Of a DNA stretch of 64,000 bases, positions 8,999 through 17,430 are shown one piece after another (positions within the stretch are counted from its first letter, which is position 1; each line of letters begins with the position of its first letter). Location of the stretch: assembly GCA_937989585.1 (NCBI GenBank), contig CALKRW010000061.1:46245-110244 (forward strand). Reading direction: 5' to 3'. The DNA is from an uncultured Porphyromonadaceae bacterium. Its GTDB lineage: Bacteria; Bacteroidota; Bacteroidia; Bacteroidales; Muribaculaceae. Under the pieces are notes generated by a model. The model made no database searches. It saw only the letters and a program-made list of their open reading frames with translations, and was not told the DNA's origin. A program made the translations under genes and the position numbers.

Positions 8999-10633
8999 TC
9001 AAAAACGGAAGCCGAGTGAGAGGACAATGTTGTTGTTATGGTCCCTTATGTCGTAGGAAGGAGCGACATTGCCGTTGAAGTTGGTGTAGGGCTTGAGGGT
9101 GCTCTGTCGGGTTGTGTGAACGTAAGCGGCGTCAATCGAGACACTGCCGATGCGGTAGCCAAGACCGACAGAGATGTTGTTGCGGTTCTTGTCAAGACTG
9201 AACGAGGGGTCTGTGCCCGAGGTAATTACCTCGACTCCTCCGTCGCGGACATCAGACTTGATGTTGCTTAGTGCGACATTGTAGCCGGCGCGGACACTGA
9301 ACTGAGGAGTAACACGGTATTCGGCACCGACGCGGATAACGCTGCCGGCCTGTGTGTATGCCTTGATGTCAGAGTTGACCGCAGTGTTGTCGACATAGTC
9401 GTTGAGATAACCGTATCCGTCGTAATTGGCATTCTTGATGGTCATGTCGTTATAGGCAAGATATTCATAGTCTGCAGAGAGAATGAATTTGCCACCTACG
9501 ACAGCCGCCGCACCCACCATGAAACGCCAGGGGGCGCGAAGTCTCCAACTGAATGAAGCGACGTCGGTATTCTCGTTTCCTGCAAGCGGGTTGTTCTCGA
9601 TGGAGTTATCGGCACCCGACACATCGCCTCGCGAAGGGTCGTAATATGAATAACCGAGATTGGCGCTGTAGTTGTGGTCAAGGCTGTACCATGTAGGCGA
9701 TTGAATGGCTGCGCCTATTCTGAATTCGTTGACGGGCTTGAAAATGAGGCCGAACTTAATGTTCCATCCGGAACCTGTGATATGTTTGTAATTGGAAAGG
9801 GTGAAGCCGGCGTCACCGGTCTGTCCCCTCTGGGCATTGGGGATGGCAGCGTTCTCCATACTCTCGCTGTAATCGGTGATGCGGGTGTAATTCAGATCGG
9901 TCACACCGATGCCAAGTCCCCAGTATATCATGTTGGAGAAATTGCCACCGAAGTTGAAATTGTATTCGTCAATGTAACCTTTCTCGCGAACTGTGAGATA
10001 GGAATCGCCGTTGGTGCCGTTGCGGAAAAGACCCTGATACTGGCTGTTGCTTCCGGCAACGGGATTGATAAGGTAGCCGGAGTAGGAGAGGATGCTCAGC
10101 CAGTCGGCATCGCTGTCAAAATAGGGATTGTAATTATCACCGAAGTTGAGGGTCTCGTCGGTATAACCGTTGGAGAAACTTGCCACGTAATTGGACATCG
10201 AAGTGGCGGTTCCCATCTGATAACCGCTGTAAAGTCTGTCGAACGAGGTCTTGCGTCCGTAGGTTACACCCCACTGGAAACATTCCATTATGCCGTCGAG
10301 TTGTGCTACGCCTACATAACCGAAGTTGTTGCAGGCCGCCTTGGTCTGGTTGTTTGTGATGGAGTAGTTTCCGGATTTACCTCTTGTATTCTGGATGTCG
10401 ATGTCAAGGGTCGCGCCAATTTCGCTGTGACGGTAGATTCCTATGCCTGCCGGGTTTTGGGACAATGTGGAAAGATCGCCTCCGAGAGCGGTAAAGGCTC
10501 CGCCCATACTCATGAAGCGGGCGGTACCGCGGAAGTCGTTCTGAGACAGTTGGAGCGCATCGACAGCGCTTTGGCCAAAAGCCATTGCTGCTGTCGATAG
10601 CATCAGGACTGAGGGTAGGAAGATACGTTTCAT
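8999..10633 (-). CDS. OmpP1/FadL/TodX-type outer-membrane transport protein
   Basis: This 544-residue protein has a signal peptide ending AFGQ (about residue 21). Next comes SAVDALQLSQNDFRGTARFM, typical of Bacteroidetes OmpP1/FadL proteins, and then SMGGAFTALGGDLSTLSQNPAGIG, the conserved N-terminal plug of the family. Beta-strand-rich sequence follows to a C-terminal aromatic residue (SLGFRF), as expected of an outer-membrane barrel. FadL relatives move hydrophobic molecules such as fatty acids or aromatic compounds across the outer membrane; the ligand here is unknown. The gene starts 71 bases after the stop of the aromatic-rich protein on the same strand and may be its operon partner. Confidence 0.85.
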   Translation of the reverse strand: MKRIFLPSVLMLSTAAMAFGQSAVDALQLSQNDFRGTARFMSMGGAFTALGGDLSTLSQNPAGIGIYRHSEIGATLDIDIQNTRGKSGNYSITNNQTKAACNNFGYVGVAQLDGIMECFQWGVTYGRKTSFDRLYSGYQMGTATSMSNYVASFSNGYTDETLNFGDNYNPYFDSDADWLSILSYSGYLINPVAGSNSQYQGLFRNGTNGDSYLTVREKGYIDEYNFNFGGNFSNMIYWGLGIGVTDLNYTRITDYSESMENAAIPNAQRGQTGDAGFTLSNYKHITGSGWNIKFGLIFKPVNEFRIGAAIQSPTWYSLDHNYSANLGYSYYDPSRGDVSGADNSIENNPLAGNENTDVASFSWRLRAPWRFMVGAAAVVGGKFILSADYEYLAYNDMTIKNANYDGYGYLNDYVDNTAVNSDIKAYTQAGSVIRVGAEYRVTPQFSVRAGYNVALSNIKSDVRDGGVEVITSGTDPSFSLDKNRNNISVGLGYRIGSVSIDAAYVHTTRQSTLKPYTNFNGNVAPSYDIRDHNNNIVLSLGFRF

Positions 10634-10704
10634 AATATAATTAGGTGAACGTGTATGTGTTTATGCTTGTGTCTGACAAACTATCTTTTATTGATAAGAA
10701 AAAG

Positions 10705-11844
10705 TTAACGGCGTCCACGGCCACCGCCGCCTCCGGTATATCCGCCGCCACCTCCACTGGTGCCACGGCTTCCGCCGCCCCATGACCCGCCGGAAGAGTA
10801 TGATCCGCGCGAGGAAGAGCCTCTGTATGAATTCTGGTTCGAGCCGGAGTTGTAATTGTTGTTGGAGTTGTTACGGCGCTGGTATGTCGAGTTCGAACCC
10901 TGGCCGTTGCCTCGCCCGCGGTTGTTTGACGAACCCGAGGATGAGTTGTAACTGGGTTGTGTCACTAATCCACTGTTACCAGGACGGGCAGAAGGAATCG
11001 TGCTGTTAGAGTATGTGCCGTTGCCTCGTCCACGCCCCATGTTTCCGGGACGAGAGAAGCCGGGGGTGCTTCCTGCAGAATGATTGCCTCCTGCAACGGT
11101 GCCAGGGCGACGGTTGGCTGTACTTCCGGAGCCGGCAGGATAGTGGGGCCGCTGGGCACCGGGTGATGAGGGTCTCCATGATGCCGTGGGAGGGTAGGGA
11201 CGGTATGAGGGCCCCCAGTAACCGGGATAATAGCCTGGATAGTAACCGGGTCCCCACCAGATGGGATCATATCCCCAGCCCCATGAGTACGAGGGCCAGT
11301 ACCACGGGTCATAATAGCCAAATGACCATGACCAGCGCCAGGGGTTGTACGACCAGGAGTAATAGGGCCATGTGTTCCAGTAGTAGGGATTGTTGACATA
11401 TATATTTACGCTTGTCGAGGGCGCGTTGTAGTATGTGTCAATGAGATCTGGATCATTTGTGGAGACAACTACATCAGGATTGTGAAAACGCTCGATGCGC
11501 CGTGTGTATGAGAAGTTGTCCGCGAACAGGCTGTCAGCGGGAACTGTATCGGTAACAGTGACATAACGCCGGTTGTACTCGTCGATGTCCCGTGTCGAGC
11601 CAGTGGAATAACTGTATGTATCGGCGGCGGGATAGTCGGGGGTCGGAGTATAATATATCGGCTGAGTCTGGTGGTAAGACCGGTTGTTTGTAGTCTGAGA
11701 CTTCTGGGTCTTTGCTTTGGCTTTCGACTTCGAAGGATCGTAATAGATGTCATCGTCATAGTCCTGGGCCAAGGCTACAGTCGGCAAGGCGGCAAACAAC
11801 GTCAGTGTGACGCCTTTGAGCAAGATTCTTGATAACATAGTCAT
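10705..11844 (-). CDS. Secreted low-complexity protein with Trp/Tyr/Pro-rich core and Gly/Arg-rich tail
   Basis: I do not recognise a family. The 379 residues begin with a signal peptide (cleavage after ALA near residue 26). A short acidic and Lys-rich stretch follows. Residues of about 150-215 are extremely rich in Trp, Tyr, Pro and Gly (PYYWNTWPYYSWSYNPWRWS and GPGYYPGYYPGYWG). The remainder is Ser/Asn/Gly/Arg-rich and ends in GGGGGYTGGGGGRGRR. There are no membrane helices after the signal, so a periplasmic or surface location is likely. The composition suggests a disordered, possibly aggregating or carbohydrate-contacting protein, which is inference only. It is transcribed toward the FadL-type porin. 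Confidence 0.75.
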   Translation of the reverse strand: MTMLSRILLKGVTLTLFAALPTVALAQDYDDDIYYDPSKSKAKAKTQKSQTTNNRSYHQTQPIYYTPTPDYPAADTYSYSTGSTRDIDEYNRRYVTVTDTVPADSLFADNFSYTRRIERFHNPDVVVSTNDPDLIDTYYNAPSTSVNIYVNNPYYWNTWPYYSWSYNPWRWSWSFGYYDPWYWPSYSWGWGYDPIWWGPGYYPGYYPGYWGPSYRPYPPTASWRPSSPGAQRPHYPAGSGSTANRRPGTVAGGNHSAGSTPGFSRPGNMGRGRGNGTYSNSTIPSARPGNSGLVTQPSYNSSSGSSNNRGRGNGQGSNSTYQRRNNSNNNYNSGSNQNSYRGSSSRGSYSSGGSWGGGSRGTSGGGGGYTGGGGGRGRR

Positions 11845-11869
11845 ATGGAGTTTTGAAAACTAATTTGTG

Positions 11870-11902
11870 CAAAAATACTATTCTTTATATCTTAGACGCA
11901 AA
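11870..11902 (-). promoter_or_regulatory. Bacteroides-type promoter for the low-complexity secreted protein
   Basis: On the minus strand a TTTG (11899-11902) is followed after 21 bases by TATTTTTG (11870-11877), a full match to TAnnTTTG. This leaves a leader of roughly 20 bases before the ATG at 11844. Confidence 0.65.
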
Positions 11903-12024
11903 TTGTGCCTAAAAGTTTAGACAAAGATATGGATTTTTAGCAAAATAGACAAGATTTGTGTCATCTGAGATAATAAACAGGCTCAAACCGACGGATTAAA
12001 ACAGCCTTCAATGGCGTGGTATGG

Positions 12025-12052
12025 CGAAAGGCACCCTCAGGGGCGCCTTTCG
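12025..12052. other. Stem-loop downstream of the HdeD-like gene
   Basis: CGAAAGGCACC and GGCGCCTTTCG form an 11-base stem with one mismatch and a six-base loop. No T-run follows on either strand. It lies 65 bases past the HdeD stop and may protect or process the 3' end of that transcript. The rest of the interval 11903-12117 shows nothing else I can name. Confidence 0.5.
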
Positions 12053-12117
12053 ATTCGTTTAAGATGAAAGAATTAATTACCTTTATTGCCCGAAGGCAGT
12101 TATTATTAATGGACCGC

Positions 12118-12675
12118 TTATTCACTGATTTTTTTGTCAGGTTTCATCGAGTAAGCCGAAAGAGCCAGGGTAAAGCCCCAATAGATGAAGGCGATGGAAG
12201 TCAGGAACGAAACCATCCACATGTCTGTGAGATAACCTGCCTCAAGGAAGAAGAATGCAATGAGACACAGCAGTATGCCATTGATGATGTTTAGCCACCA
12301 GTAGCGGCCGCTCCGGCGTGTAATGGATGCCATGGCCTCGACACCCCAGAAGAGGAACAGGAAACCTATGAAATATGGAAATACCATCTCGCTAAGAAGA
12401 ATAGAGCGGACAAGCATGAAGCCGATAAACATATTGATGATGCCTCCTGCTATCCACCATCCCCAGCCTTTGGGCACATCGGGACCTGATGCCACGCACA
12501 ACTGAACAATACCGGCCAGAATAAGCAGCCAGCCGAAAATCTGGGATGCGACGGCGTAACCGGCGGCAGGCCAGAACCAATAAGCGAAACCTCCTAGTAT
12601 CAAAAGGATACCTACGACAAGTATTGCCCACCACCAGCGGGTAGTACAAATCATGTTTACATTGATGGCTTTCAT
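12118..12675 (-). CDS. HdeD-like (DUF308) multi-pass membrane protein
   Basis: This 185-residue protein has about six hydrophobic helices joined by short loops and a charged C-terminal tail (KPDKKISE). The repeated pattern GILLILGG, WLLILAGIVQL and FLFLFWGVEAMAS is typical of DUF308/HdeD proteins, which in enterobacteria contribute to acid resistance; that role here is only inferred. It is monocistronic on the minus strand, divergent from rplY, with 270 bases between the two start regions. Confidence 0.8.
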   Translation of the reverse strand: MKAINVNMICTTRWWWAILVVGILLILGGFAYWFWPAAGYAVASQIFGWLLILAGIVQLCVASGPDVPKGWGWWIAGGIINMFIGFMLVRSILLSEMVFPYFIGFLFLFWGVEAMASITRRSGRYWWLNIINGILLCLIAFFFLEAGYLTDMWMVSFLTSIAFIYWGFTLALSAYSMKPDKKISE

Positions 12676-12797
12676 AATAGTAGAATTTTGTGTTGATGTT
12701 ATTTATGTTTTTAAGTTGCTTTTACTTAATAACAATTAAATTAATGTTTGGTTGTCTTTTGGGGGTGCTTTGAATTAAAAACGCTGATGTGCGGGGA

Positions 12798-12829
12798 TTT
12801 GGTGGTATGGAAAAAAAATTGTAACTTTG
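12798..12829 (+). promoter_or_regulatory. Bacteroides-type promoter of rplY-pth-S4 operon
   Basis: TTTG at 12798-12801, a 20-base spacer and TAACTTTG at 12822-12829 match the consensus exactly. Transcription should begin near 12836, giving an untranslated leader of about 110 bases before rplY. Confidence 0.85.
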
Positions 12830-12896
12830 CGGTGCTTTTTAAGGAGCGCAAGGCTAATTCTTTGTCAGCCTGATTGTTCCGTCCCCGTGTGATGGG

Positions 12897-12919
12897 AAAT
12901 TAAGAAGCAGTCTTAATTT
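12897..12919 (+). promoter_or_regulatory. Hairpin in the rplY leader
   Basis: AAATTAAGA and TCTTAATTT form a perfect nine-base stem with a five-base loop, followed by TTTAG. It lies 30 bases before the rplY start and ends in a short T-run, so it may act as an attenuator or an autoregulatory site. That role is inference. Confidence 0.5.
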
Positions 12920-12948
12920 TTAGTAACACAAATTATTTTATTTCAGCA

Positions 12949-13596
12949 ATGAAAACTTATCAACTCTCGGCCGAAGCACGTACAGATCTCGGCAAGAAAG
13001 CAGCCAAGGCCCTTCGTGCCGAAGGCAAGATTCCCGTAGTACTCAATGGCGGCAACATCGTCGAACTTCCCTTCAGCGGCAAACTTGAAGCCGGTCAGAA
13101 ACTGGTTGAGATTGGCAATGGTAAAGGTATTATTACTACCGACCTTGTTGTAAATCAGGATGCAGTCCGTAAACTTGTCTACACTCCTGACATTTTTGCC
13201 ATCGAACTTGAATTCAACGGCAATAAGAAAATGGCCGTGCTCAAAGATATCCAGTTCCATCCCGTAAAAGACACCATTCTTCATATCGACCTTCTGGAGG
13301 TTAACGACAAGAAGCCTGTTGTTGTTGAGGTTCCCGTTAAACTTGAAGGCCATGCCGAGGGTGTAAAGGCAGGTGGTAAACTGTCTCTCTCGATGAAGAA
13401 ACTGAAAGTAAAAGCAGTCTACTCCAATATTCCCGAGCGTCTCGTCATCAATGTCGATCATCTGGGCCTCGGCAAGACTATGGCTGTCGGCGACCTGCAC
13501 TTCGAGGGCCTCGAACTGGTTAACGCCAAGAACGCTGTCGTATGCGCTGTTCAGCTTACTCGCGCCGCACGTGGCCAGCAGGCTGCCGCTGAATAA
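12949..13596 (+). CDS. rplY: 50S ribosomal protein L25 (Ctc form)
   Basis: The 215 residues contain the L25 domain (about 1-95), including TDLGKKAAKALRAEGKIPVVLNG, which binds 5S rRNA. A CTC-type C-terminal beta domain follows (about 96-190), and the tail is Ala/Gln-rich. This two-domain length is usual for Bacteroidota. It is the first gene of a likely rplY-pth-S4 operon; pth begins 18 bases after its stop. This pairing of L25 and peptidyl-tRNA hydrolase is common in bacteria. Confidence 0.96.
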   Translation: MKTYQLSAEARTDLGKKAAKALRAEGKIPVVLNGGNIVELPFSGKLEAGQKLVEIGNGKGIITTDLVVNQDAVRKLVYTPDIFAIELEFNGNKKMAVLKDIQFHPVKDTILHIDLLEVNDKKPVVVEVPVKLEGHAEGVKAGGKLSLSMKKLKVKAVYSNIPERLVINVDHLGLGKTMAVGDLHFEGLELVNAKNAVVCAVQLTRAARGQQAAAE

Positions 13597-13614
13597 TAAC
13601 TTCTGTAAAACAGC

Positions 13615-14178
13615 ATGAAATACCTTATTGTTGGACTGGGAAACATAGGTGACGAATACCAGAATACCCGTCACAACATCGGTTTTAAAATATTGGATGC
13701 CTTAGCCGAGGCATCCAATATTTCTTTCGGCACCGAGCGTTATGGTGACATTGCCCGCTGCAGGCTCAAAAACAAGCAACTGGTGTTGCTCAAGCCCTCC
13801 ACGTATATGAATTTAAGTGGCAACGCGGTGCGATACTGGCGTGACAAGGAATCAATACAGCCCGAGAATATCCTTGTGGTGGTCGATGATCTTGCGTTGC
13901 CTTTCGGGGCCATACGGATCAAGCCTTCGGGAAGTGATGCCGGGCATAACGGACTGAAGCATATCGCTCAGATGTTAGGGACACAGGCTTATGCCCGTCT
14001 TCGTTTTGGCATCGGGTCGGATTTTCCACGCGGTTGTCAGATAGATTATGTCCTGGGCAATATCCCGAAGGAACTCGGTCCCTTGCTGAAGGAGCGTACC
14101 GCCATAGCGGTCGAAGCGATCAAAGACTTTGTACTTGCCGGCATACAGCATGCCATGTGCAATTATAACAATAAATGA
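13615..14178 (+). CDS. pth: Peptidyl-tRNA hydrolase
   Basis: This 187-residue cytoplasmic enzyme frees tRNAs from prematurely released peptidyl-tRNA. The start MKYLIVGLGNIGDEYQNTRH contains the conserved Asn and catalytic His region, KPSTYMNLSG holds the second conserved Asn, and VVVDDLALPFG and GSDAGHNGLKHI complete the family signature. Length is normal. It lies between rplY and the S4 gene with spacings of 18 and 1 bases, so it is translated from the same message. Confidence 0.97.
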   Translation: MKYLIVGLGNIGDEYQNTRHNIGFKILDALAEASNISFGTERYGDIARCRLKNKQLVLLKPSTYMNLSGNAVRYWRDKESIQPENILVVVDDLALPFGAIRIKPSGSDAGHNGLKHIAQMLGTQAYARLRFGIGSDFPRGCQIDYVLGNIPKELGPLLKERTAIAVEAIKDFVLAGIQHAMCNYNNK

Positions 14179-14179
14179 A

Positions 14180-14626
14180 ATGCCAAGCGAAGTCAGAATA
14201 GACAAGTGGCTATGGGCTATGCGCGTCTTCAAGACGCGTACTCTCGCCACGGATGCATGTAAGAAAGGCCGTGTCACCCTGGGGCCTGCGCCCGGCATCA
14301 TCGCCAAACCTTCAAGGACAATCAAGGTGGGCGATATCGTTAATGTTCGCAAACCGCCGGTTACATATTCATTCAGGGTACGGGCTCTTACCGAAAATCG
14401 CCTCGGTGCAAAACTTGTCCCGGACTACCTTGAAAACATTACTCCGCAATCACAATATGATTTGCTGGATGTTGTACGTATCTCGGGTTTTGTGGACCGG
14501 CGTAAAGGCCTGGGACGGCCCACAAAGCGAGAAGGCCGTGAACTGCGTGGATTCACAGATGAGGCTTACAGTAACGATTTCTATCTGGACTGGGAAGACG
14601 ATACTGATGAGAACGACGATGAATAA
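14180..14626 (+). CDS. S4-domain RNA-binding protein (Hsp15/HslR-like)
   Basis: This 148-residue protein begins EVRIDKWLWAMRVFKTRTLA, the classic N-terminal S4 motif of Hsp15-type ribosome-associated proteins. The Asp/Glu-rich C-terminus ends DDTDENDDE. Hsp15 binds stalled 50S subunits carrying peptidyl-tRNA, which fits its position one base after pth. The longer open frame from 14129 would overlap pth by 50 bases and adds non-conserved sequence, so I use 14180. Confidence 0.87.
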   Translation: MPSEVRIDKWLWAMRVFKTRTLATDACKKGRVTLGPAPGIIAKPSRTIKVGDIVNVRKPPVTYSFRVRALTENRLGAKLVPDYLENITPQSQYDLLDVVRISGFVDRRKGLGRPTKREGRELRGFTDEAYSNDFYLDWEDDTDENDDE

Positions 14627-14635
14627 GGCCTTTAA

Positions 14636-14667
14636 TTTGGTTATTTGAGTTTTTTTTATGAACTTTG
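14636..14667 (+). promoter_or_regulatory. Probable lpxD promoter
   Basis: TTTGG at 14636-14640 is followed after 19 bases by GAACTTTG (14660-14667), one mismatch from TAnnTTTG. A leader of about 140 bases with several small inverted repeats would precede lpxD. Confidence 0.5.
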
Positions 14668-14814
14668 CATTGTCTATGGCTTCGGAATCTAGGAATTCCA
14701 TGCCGATTGCATGACATAATGACATTTTGCACAATCTGTATAGCGTCTGCAAAATCTGTATCAGGATACGCTGACGTGGCAATTTACGTTCAGCCTAATA
14801 GATAAAATATATAG

Positions 14815-15840
14815 ATGGAATTTACAGCCAATATGATCGCCTCTCTGATAGGCGGAAAGGTTGAGGGCGACGGTGACGTCAAGGTTTGCACCTTCGCAAA
14901 AATAGAAGAAGGTCATCCCGGGGCACTTTCGTTCCTGGCGAATCCCAAATATACACATTATATATATAGTACACAGGCATCGGTTGTTCTTGTCTCAAAT
15001 ACCTTTGTCGCCGAACATCCGGTGAATGCGACACTGATTCGTGTCGACAATCCTTACGAGACGCTTTCGGAACTCATGAGCAAGGTTGACGAGGCTATGA
15101 ACAGTCATCCGGCAGGTATTGAAGAGCCTTCGTTTATTGCCGAAGATGCCACTCTCGGTGAAGATGTTTATATAGGTGCTTTCGCATATGTAGGCAAAGG
15201 TGCTAGAATAGGGCGCGGCGCCAAGATCTATCCTCAGGTTTATATTGGGGCCGGTGCCGTAATCGGAGAGGATTCGGTCATATATCCAGGTGTCAAGGTA
15301 TACAAGGGCTGCAGGATAGGTAACCGCTGTATACTCCATTCCGGTGTGGTCGTCGGGGGGGACGGATTCGGTTTTGCCCCTAAGTCCGACGGTACCTATC
15401 ACAAAATACCTCAGATGGGTATTGTCGAGATTGCCGATGATGTCGAGATAGGAGCGAATACCACAGTAGACCGAGCTACGATGGGGGCAACCCGCATAGG
15501 TCGCGGCACGAAACTTGACAATCTCATACAAGTTGCACATAATGTTGAAATCGGCCAAGATACTGTAATTGCATCACAGGCGGGTATTGCGGGTTCCTCA
15601 AAAATCGGCAACAACTGTATGGTGGGTGGTCAGGTCGGCATTTCCGGACATATTAATGTGGGTGACCGTGTCGGCATCGGTGCCCAGTCGGGTGTTCCAA
15701 ACAATGTCCGTGATGATTCCCGCATTATGGGCTATCCTGCAGTGCCGGCCGGTGATTTCAAGCGTCAGGCTGCATATATGCGCCGTCTCGGCCAGTTATT
15801 CGATGATGTCAGTGCATTGAAAAAGAAGGCAGGCAACTAA
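14815..15840 (+). CDS. lpxD: UDP-3-O-acylglucosamine N-acyltransferase
   Basis: The 341-residue protein adds the second acyl chain in lipid A synthesis. An N-terminal substrate-binding domain (about 1-100) precedes a left-handed beta-helix built from hexapeptide repeats (IGAFAYVGKGARIGRGAKIY onward). The catalytic region includes SGVVVGGDGFGF and the HNVEIGQDTVIASQAGIAGS segment, with the conserved His in VAHN. It heads the lpxD, lpxC-fabZ, lpxA block, each gene being 80-130 bases from the next. Confidence 0.97.
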   Translation: MEFTANMIASLIGGKVEGDGDVKVCTFAKIEEGHPGALSFLANPKYTHYIYSTQASVVLVSNTFVAEHPVNATLIRVDNPYETLSELMSKVDEAMNSHPAGIEEPSFIAEDATLGEDVYIGAFAYVGKGARIGRGAKIYPQVYIGAGAVIGEDSVIYPGVKVYKGCRIGNRCILHSGVVVGGDGFGFAPKSDGTYHKIPQMGIVEIADDVEIGANTTVDRATMGATRIGRGTKLDNLIQVAHNVEIGQDTVIASQAGIAGSSKIGNNCMVGGQVGISGHINVGDRVGIGAQSGVPNNVRDDSRIMGYPAVPAGDFKRQAAYMRRLGQLFDDVSALKKKAGN

Positions 15841-15921
15841 GGATACCGTTCCATATATTTCATACAATAATAGAATATCAAGTTTAGAACAAAAACAATC
15901 ATAAACATTTCTCCGCTAACG

Positions 15922-17304
15922 ATGAAGCAGTTAACCCTCAAAGATTCGTTTGAAATTTCCGGCAAAGGCCTTCACACCGGACTACAGATAAACGCGAAGT
16001 TCAACCCTGCACCAGAAAACCATGGTTACAAAATCAAACGCGTGGATCTGGATGGCCAGCCTGTCATCGATGCTGTCGCAGAAAATATCATCGCCACCAA
16101 TCGAGGTACCGTAATAGGACAAGGCGAAGCCACTGTCTCGACAATTGAGCATGCGATGGCAGCACTTTATGCAGCAGAGATTGATAACGTGCTGATTGAA
16201 GTCAATGCACCCGAACTTCCCATCCTTGACGGAAGCGCAATAGTCTACGCTGATGCGATAGCCTCTGTGGGAGTAGTGGAGCAGAAGGCCGAGAAAGAAT
16301 TTTTCGTTGTCCGTCATAAAATAGAGGTCAGCGATGAGGCGACGGGAGCAAGTATAACCCTGCTGCCGGATGATGAACTTAACCTGGATGTAAAAATCAA
16401 CTATGATTCTCCTGTTCTGGCAAACCAATATGCCACTCTGGGAAATCTTGATGAATTCGCCAATGAAATCGCCGGTAGCCGTACTTTTGTTTTTGTTCGT
16501 GAAATAGAGGACCTTATCAAGGCCAACCTGATTAAGGGCGGAGATCTTGATAATGCCATTGTCATATATGATTCCCCCCTGAGTCAGGAACATCTTGATT
16601 CTATCGCAGACCTTATGGGAGCTCCGCACAAACATGTTACAGAGTTCGGTTTCATCAACGAGACACCTCTGTCCCATGATAACGAGCCTGCGCGTCACAA
16701 ACTGCTTGATCTGCTCGGTGATCTTGCGCTTATTGGCCGGCCTCTCAAGGGGCGTGTTCTGGCTACGCGTCCCGGACATTCCATTAACGCCAAACTTACC
16801 AAGCTTCTTCGCCGCGACGTGAAACGCATGGACGTTATAGCACCTCAGTATGATCCCAACAAGGCGCCTATACTTGATAACAACGGCATCCGCCGTCTTC
16901 TTCCCCACCGCTATCCGTTCCTGCTTGTCGACAAGATAATAGACAAGAGTGATAACTATATCGTGGGTGTGAAGAATGTTACTACCAATGAGCCTTTCTT
17001 TCAGGGACATTTTCCACAGGAGCCTGTTATGCCCGGCGTATTGCTTGTCGAGGCAATGGCGCAGACAGGTGGCCTTCTGGTTCTCGGAACTGTGGAGGAT
17101 CCCGAACGTTATTCGACATACTTCATGAAGATTGACAACGTGAAGTTCAGGCAGAAAGTAGTTCCAGGCGACACGGTACTTTTCCATGTCTCGTTCATGA
17201 CCGAACTCCGTCGCGGATGCGCTGTCATGAAAGGCCGTGCTTTCGTAGGCGAGAAACTCGTTACCGAATGTGAGTTCATGGCTCAGATTATCAAGAATAA
17301 ATAA
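15922..17304 (+). CDS. lpxC-fabZ: Fused LpxC deacetylase / FabZ dehydratase
   Basis: The 460 residues carry two enzymes. LpxC (about 1-305) has the EHAMAALYAAEIDN zinc-site segment, ELPILDGSA and RHKLLDLLGDLALIG; it catalyses the committed zinc-dependent step of lipid A synthesis. FabZ (about 315-460) has LLPHRYPFLLVDKI, then FFQGHFPQEPVMPGVLLVEA with the catalytic His and Glu; it dehydrates 3-hydroxyacyl-ACP. The fusion is characteristic of Bacteroidota and joins enzymes that compete for the same hydroxyacyl-ACP pool. Confidence 0.97.
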   Translation: MKQLTLKDSFEISGKGLHTGLQINAKFNPAPENHGYKIKRVDLDGQPVIDAVAENIIATNRGTVIGQGEATVSTIEHAMAALYAAEIDNVLIEVNAPELPILDGSAIVYADAIASVGVVEQKAEKEFFVVRHKIEVSDEATGASITLLPDDELNLDVKINYDSPVLANQYATLGNLDEFANEIAGSRTFVFVREIEDLIKANLIKGGDLDNAIVIYDSPLSQEHLDSIADLMGAPHKHVTEFGFINETPLSHDNEPARHKLLDLLGDLALIGRPLKGRVLATRPGHSINAKLTKLLRRDVKRMDVIAPQYDPNKAPILDNNGIRRLLPHRYPFLLVDKIIDKSDNYIVGVKNVTTNEPFFQGHFPQEPVMPGVLLVEAMAQTGGLLVLGTVEDPERYSTYFMKIDNVKFRQKVVPGDTVLFHVSFMTELRRGCAVMKGRAFVGEKLVTECEFMAQIIKNK

Positions 17305-17317
17305 AGTAAATATATGG

Positions 17318-17349
17318 CCTGACGATAATTCAGTTGAATCATCGTCGGG
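17318..17349 (+). other. Stem-loop between lpxC-fabZ and lpxA
   Basis: CCTGACGAT pairs with ATCGTCGGG (one G-U), with a small inner TTCA/TGAA stem. No T-run follows, so it is more likely an mRNA processing or stability element than a terminator. Confidence 0.45.
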
Positions 17350-17430
17350 AGCCTTATTAAGACGACAGTGTTATCAGAGATGTTTTGAAAGGTTATGTAT
17401 TAACCAGAAAGACTTTAAGAATTAATTTTA

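Noticed and set aside
12943..13674. A 243-codon minus-strand frame opposite rplY
   Set aside because: Its plus strand is L25 with normal length and motifs; the antisense frame has no known family.
15982..17187. A 401-codon minus-strand frame opposite lpxC-fabZ
   Set aside because: It is antisense to an essential, fully recognisable fusion enzyme.
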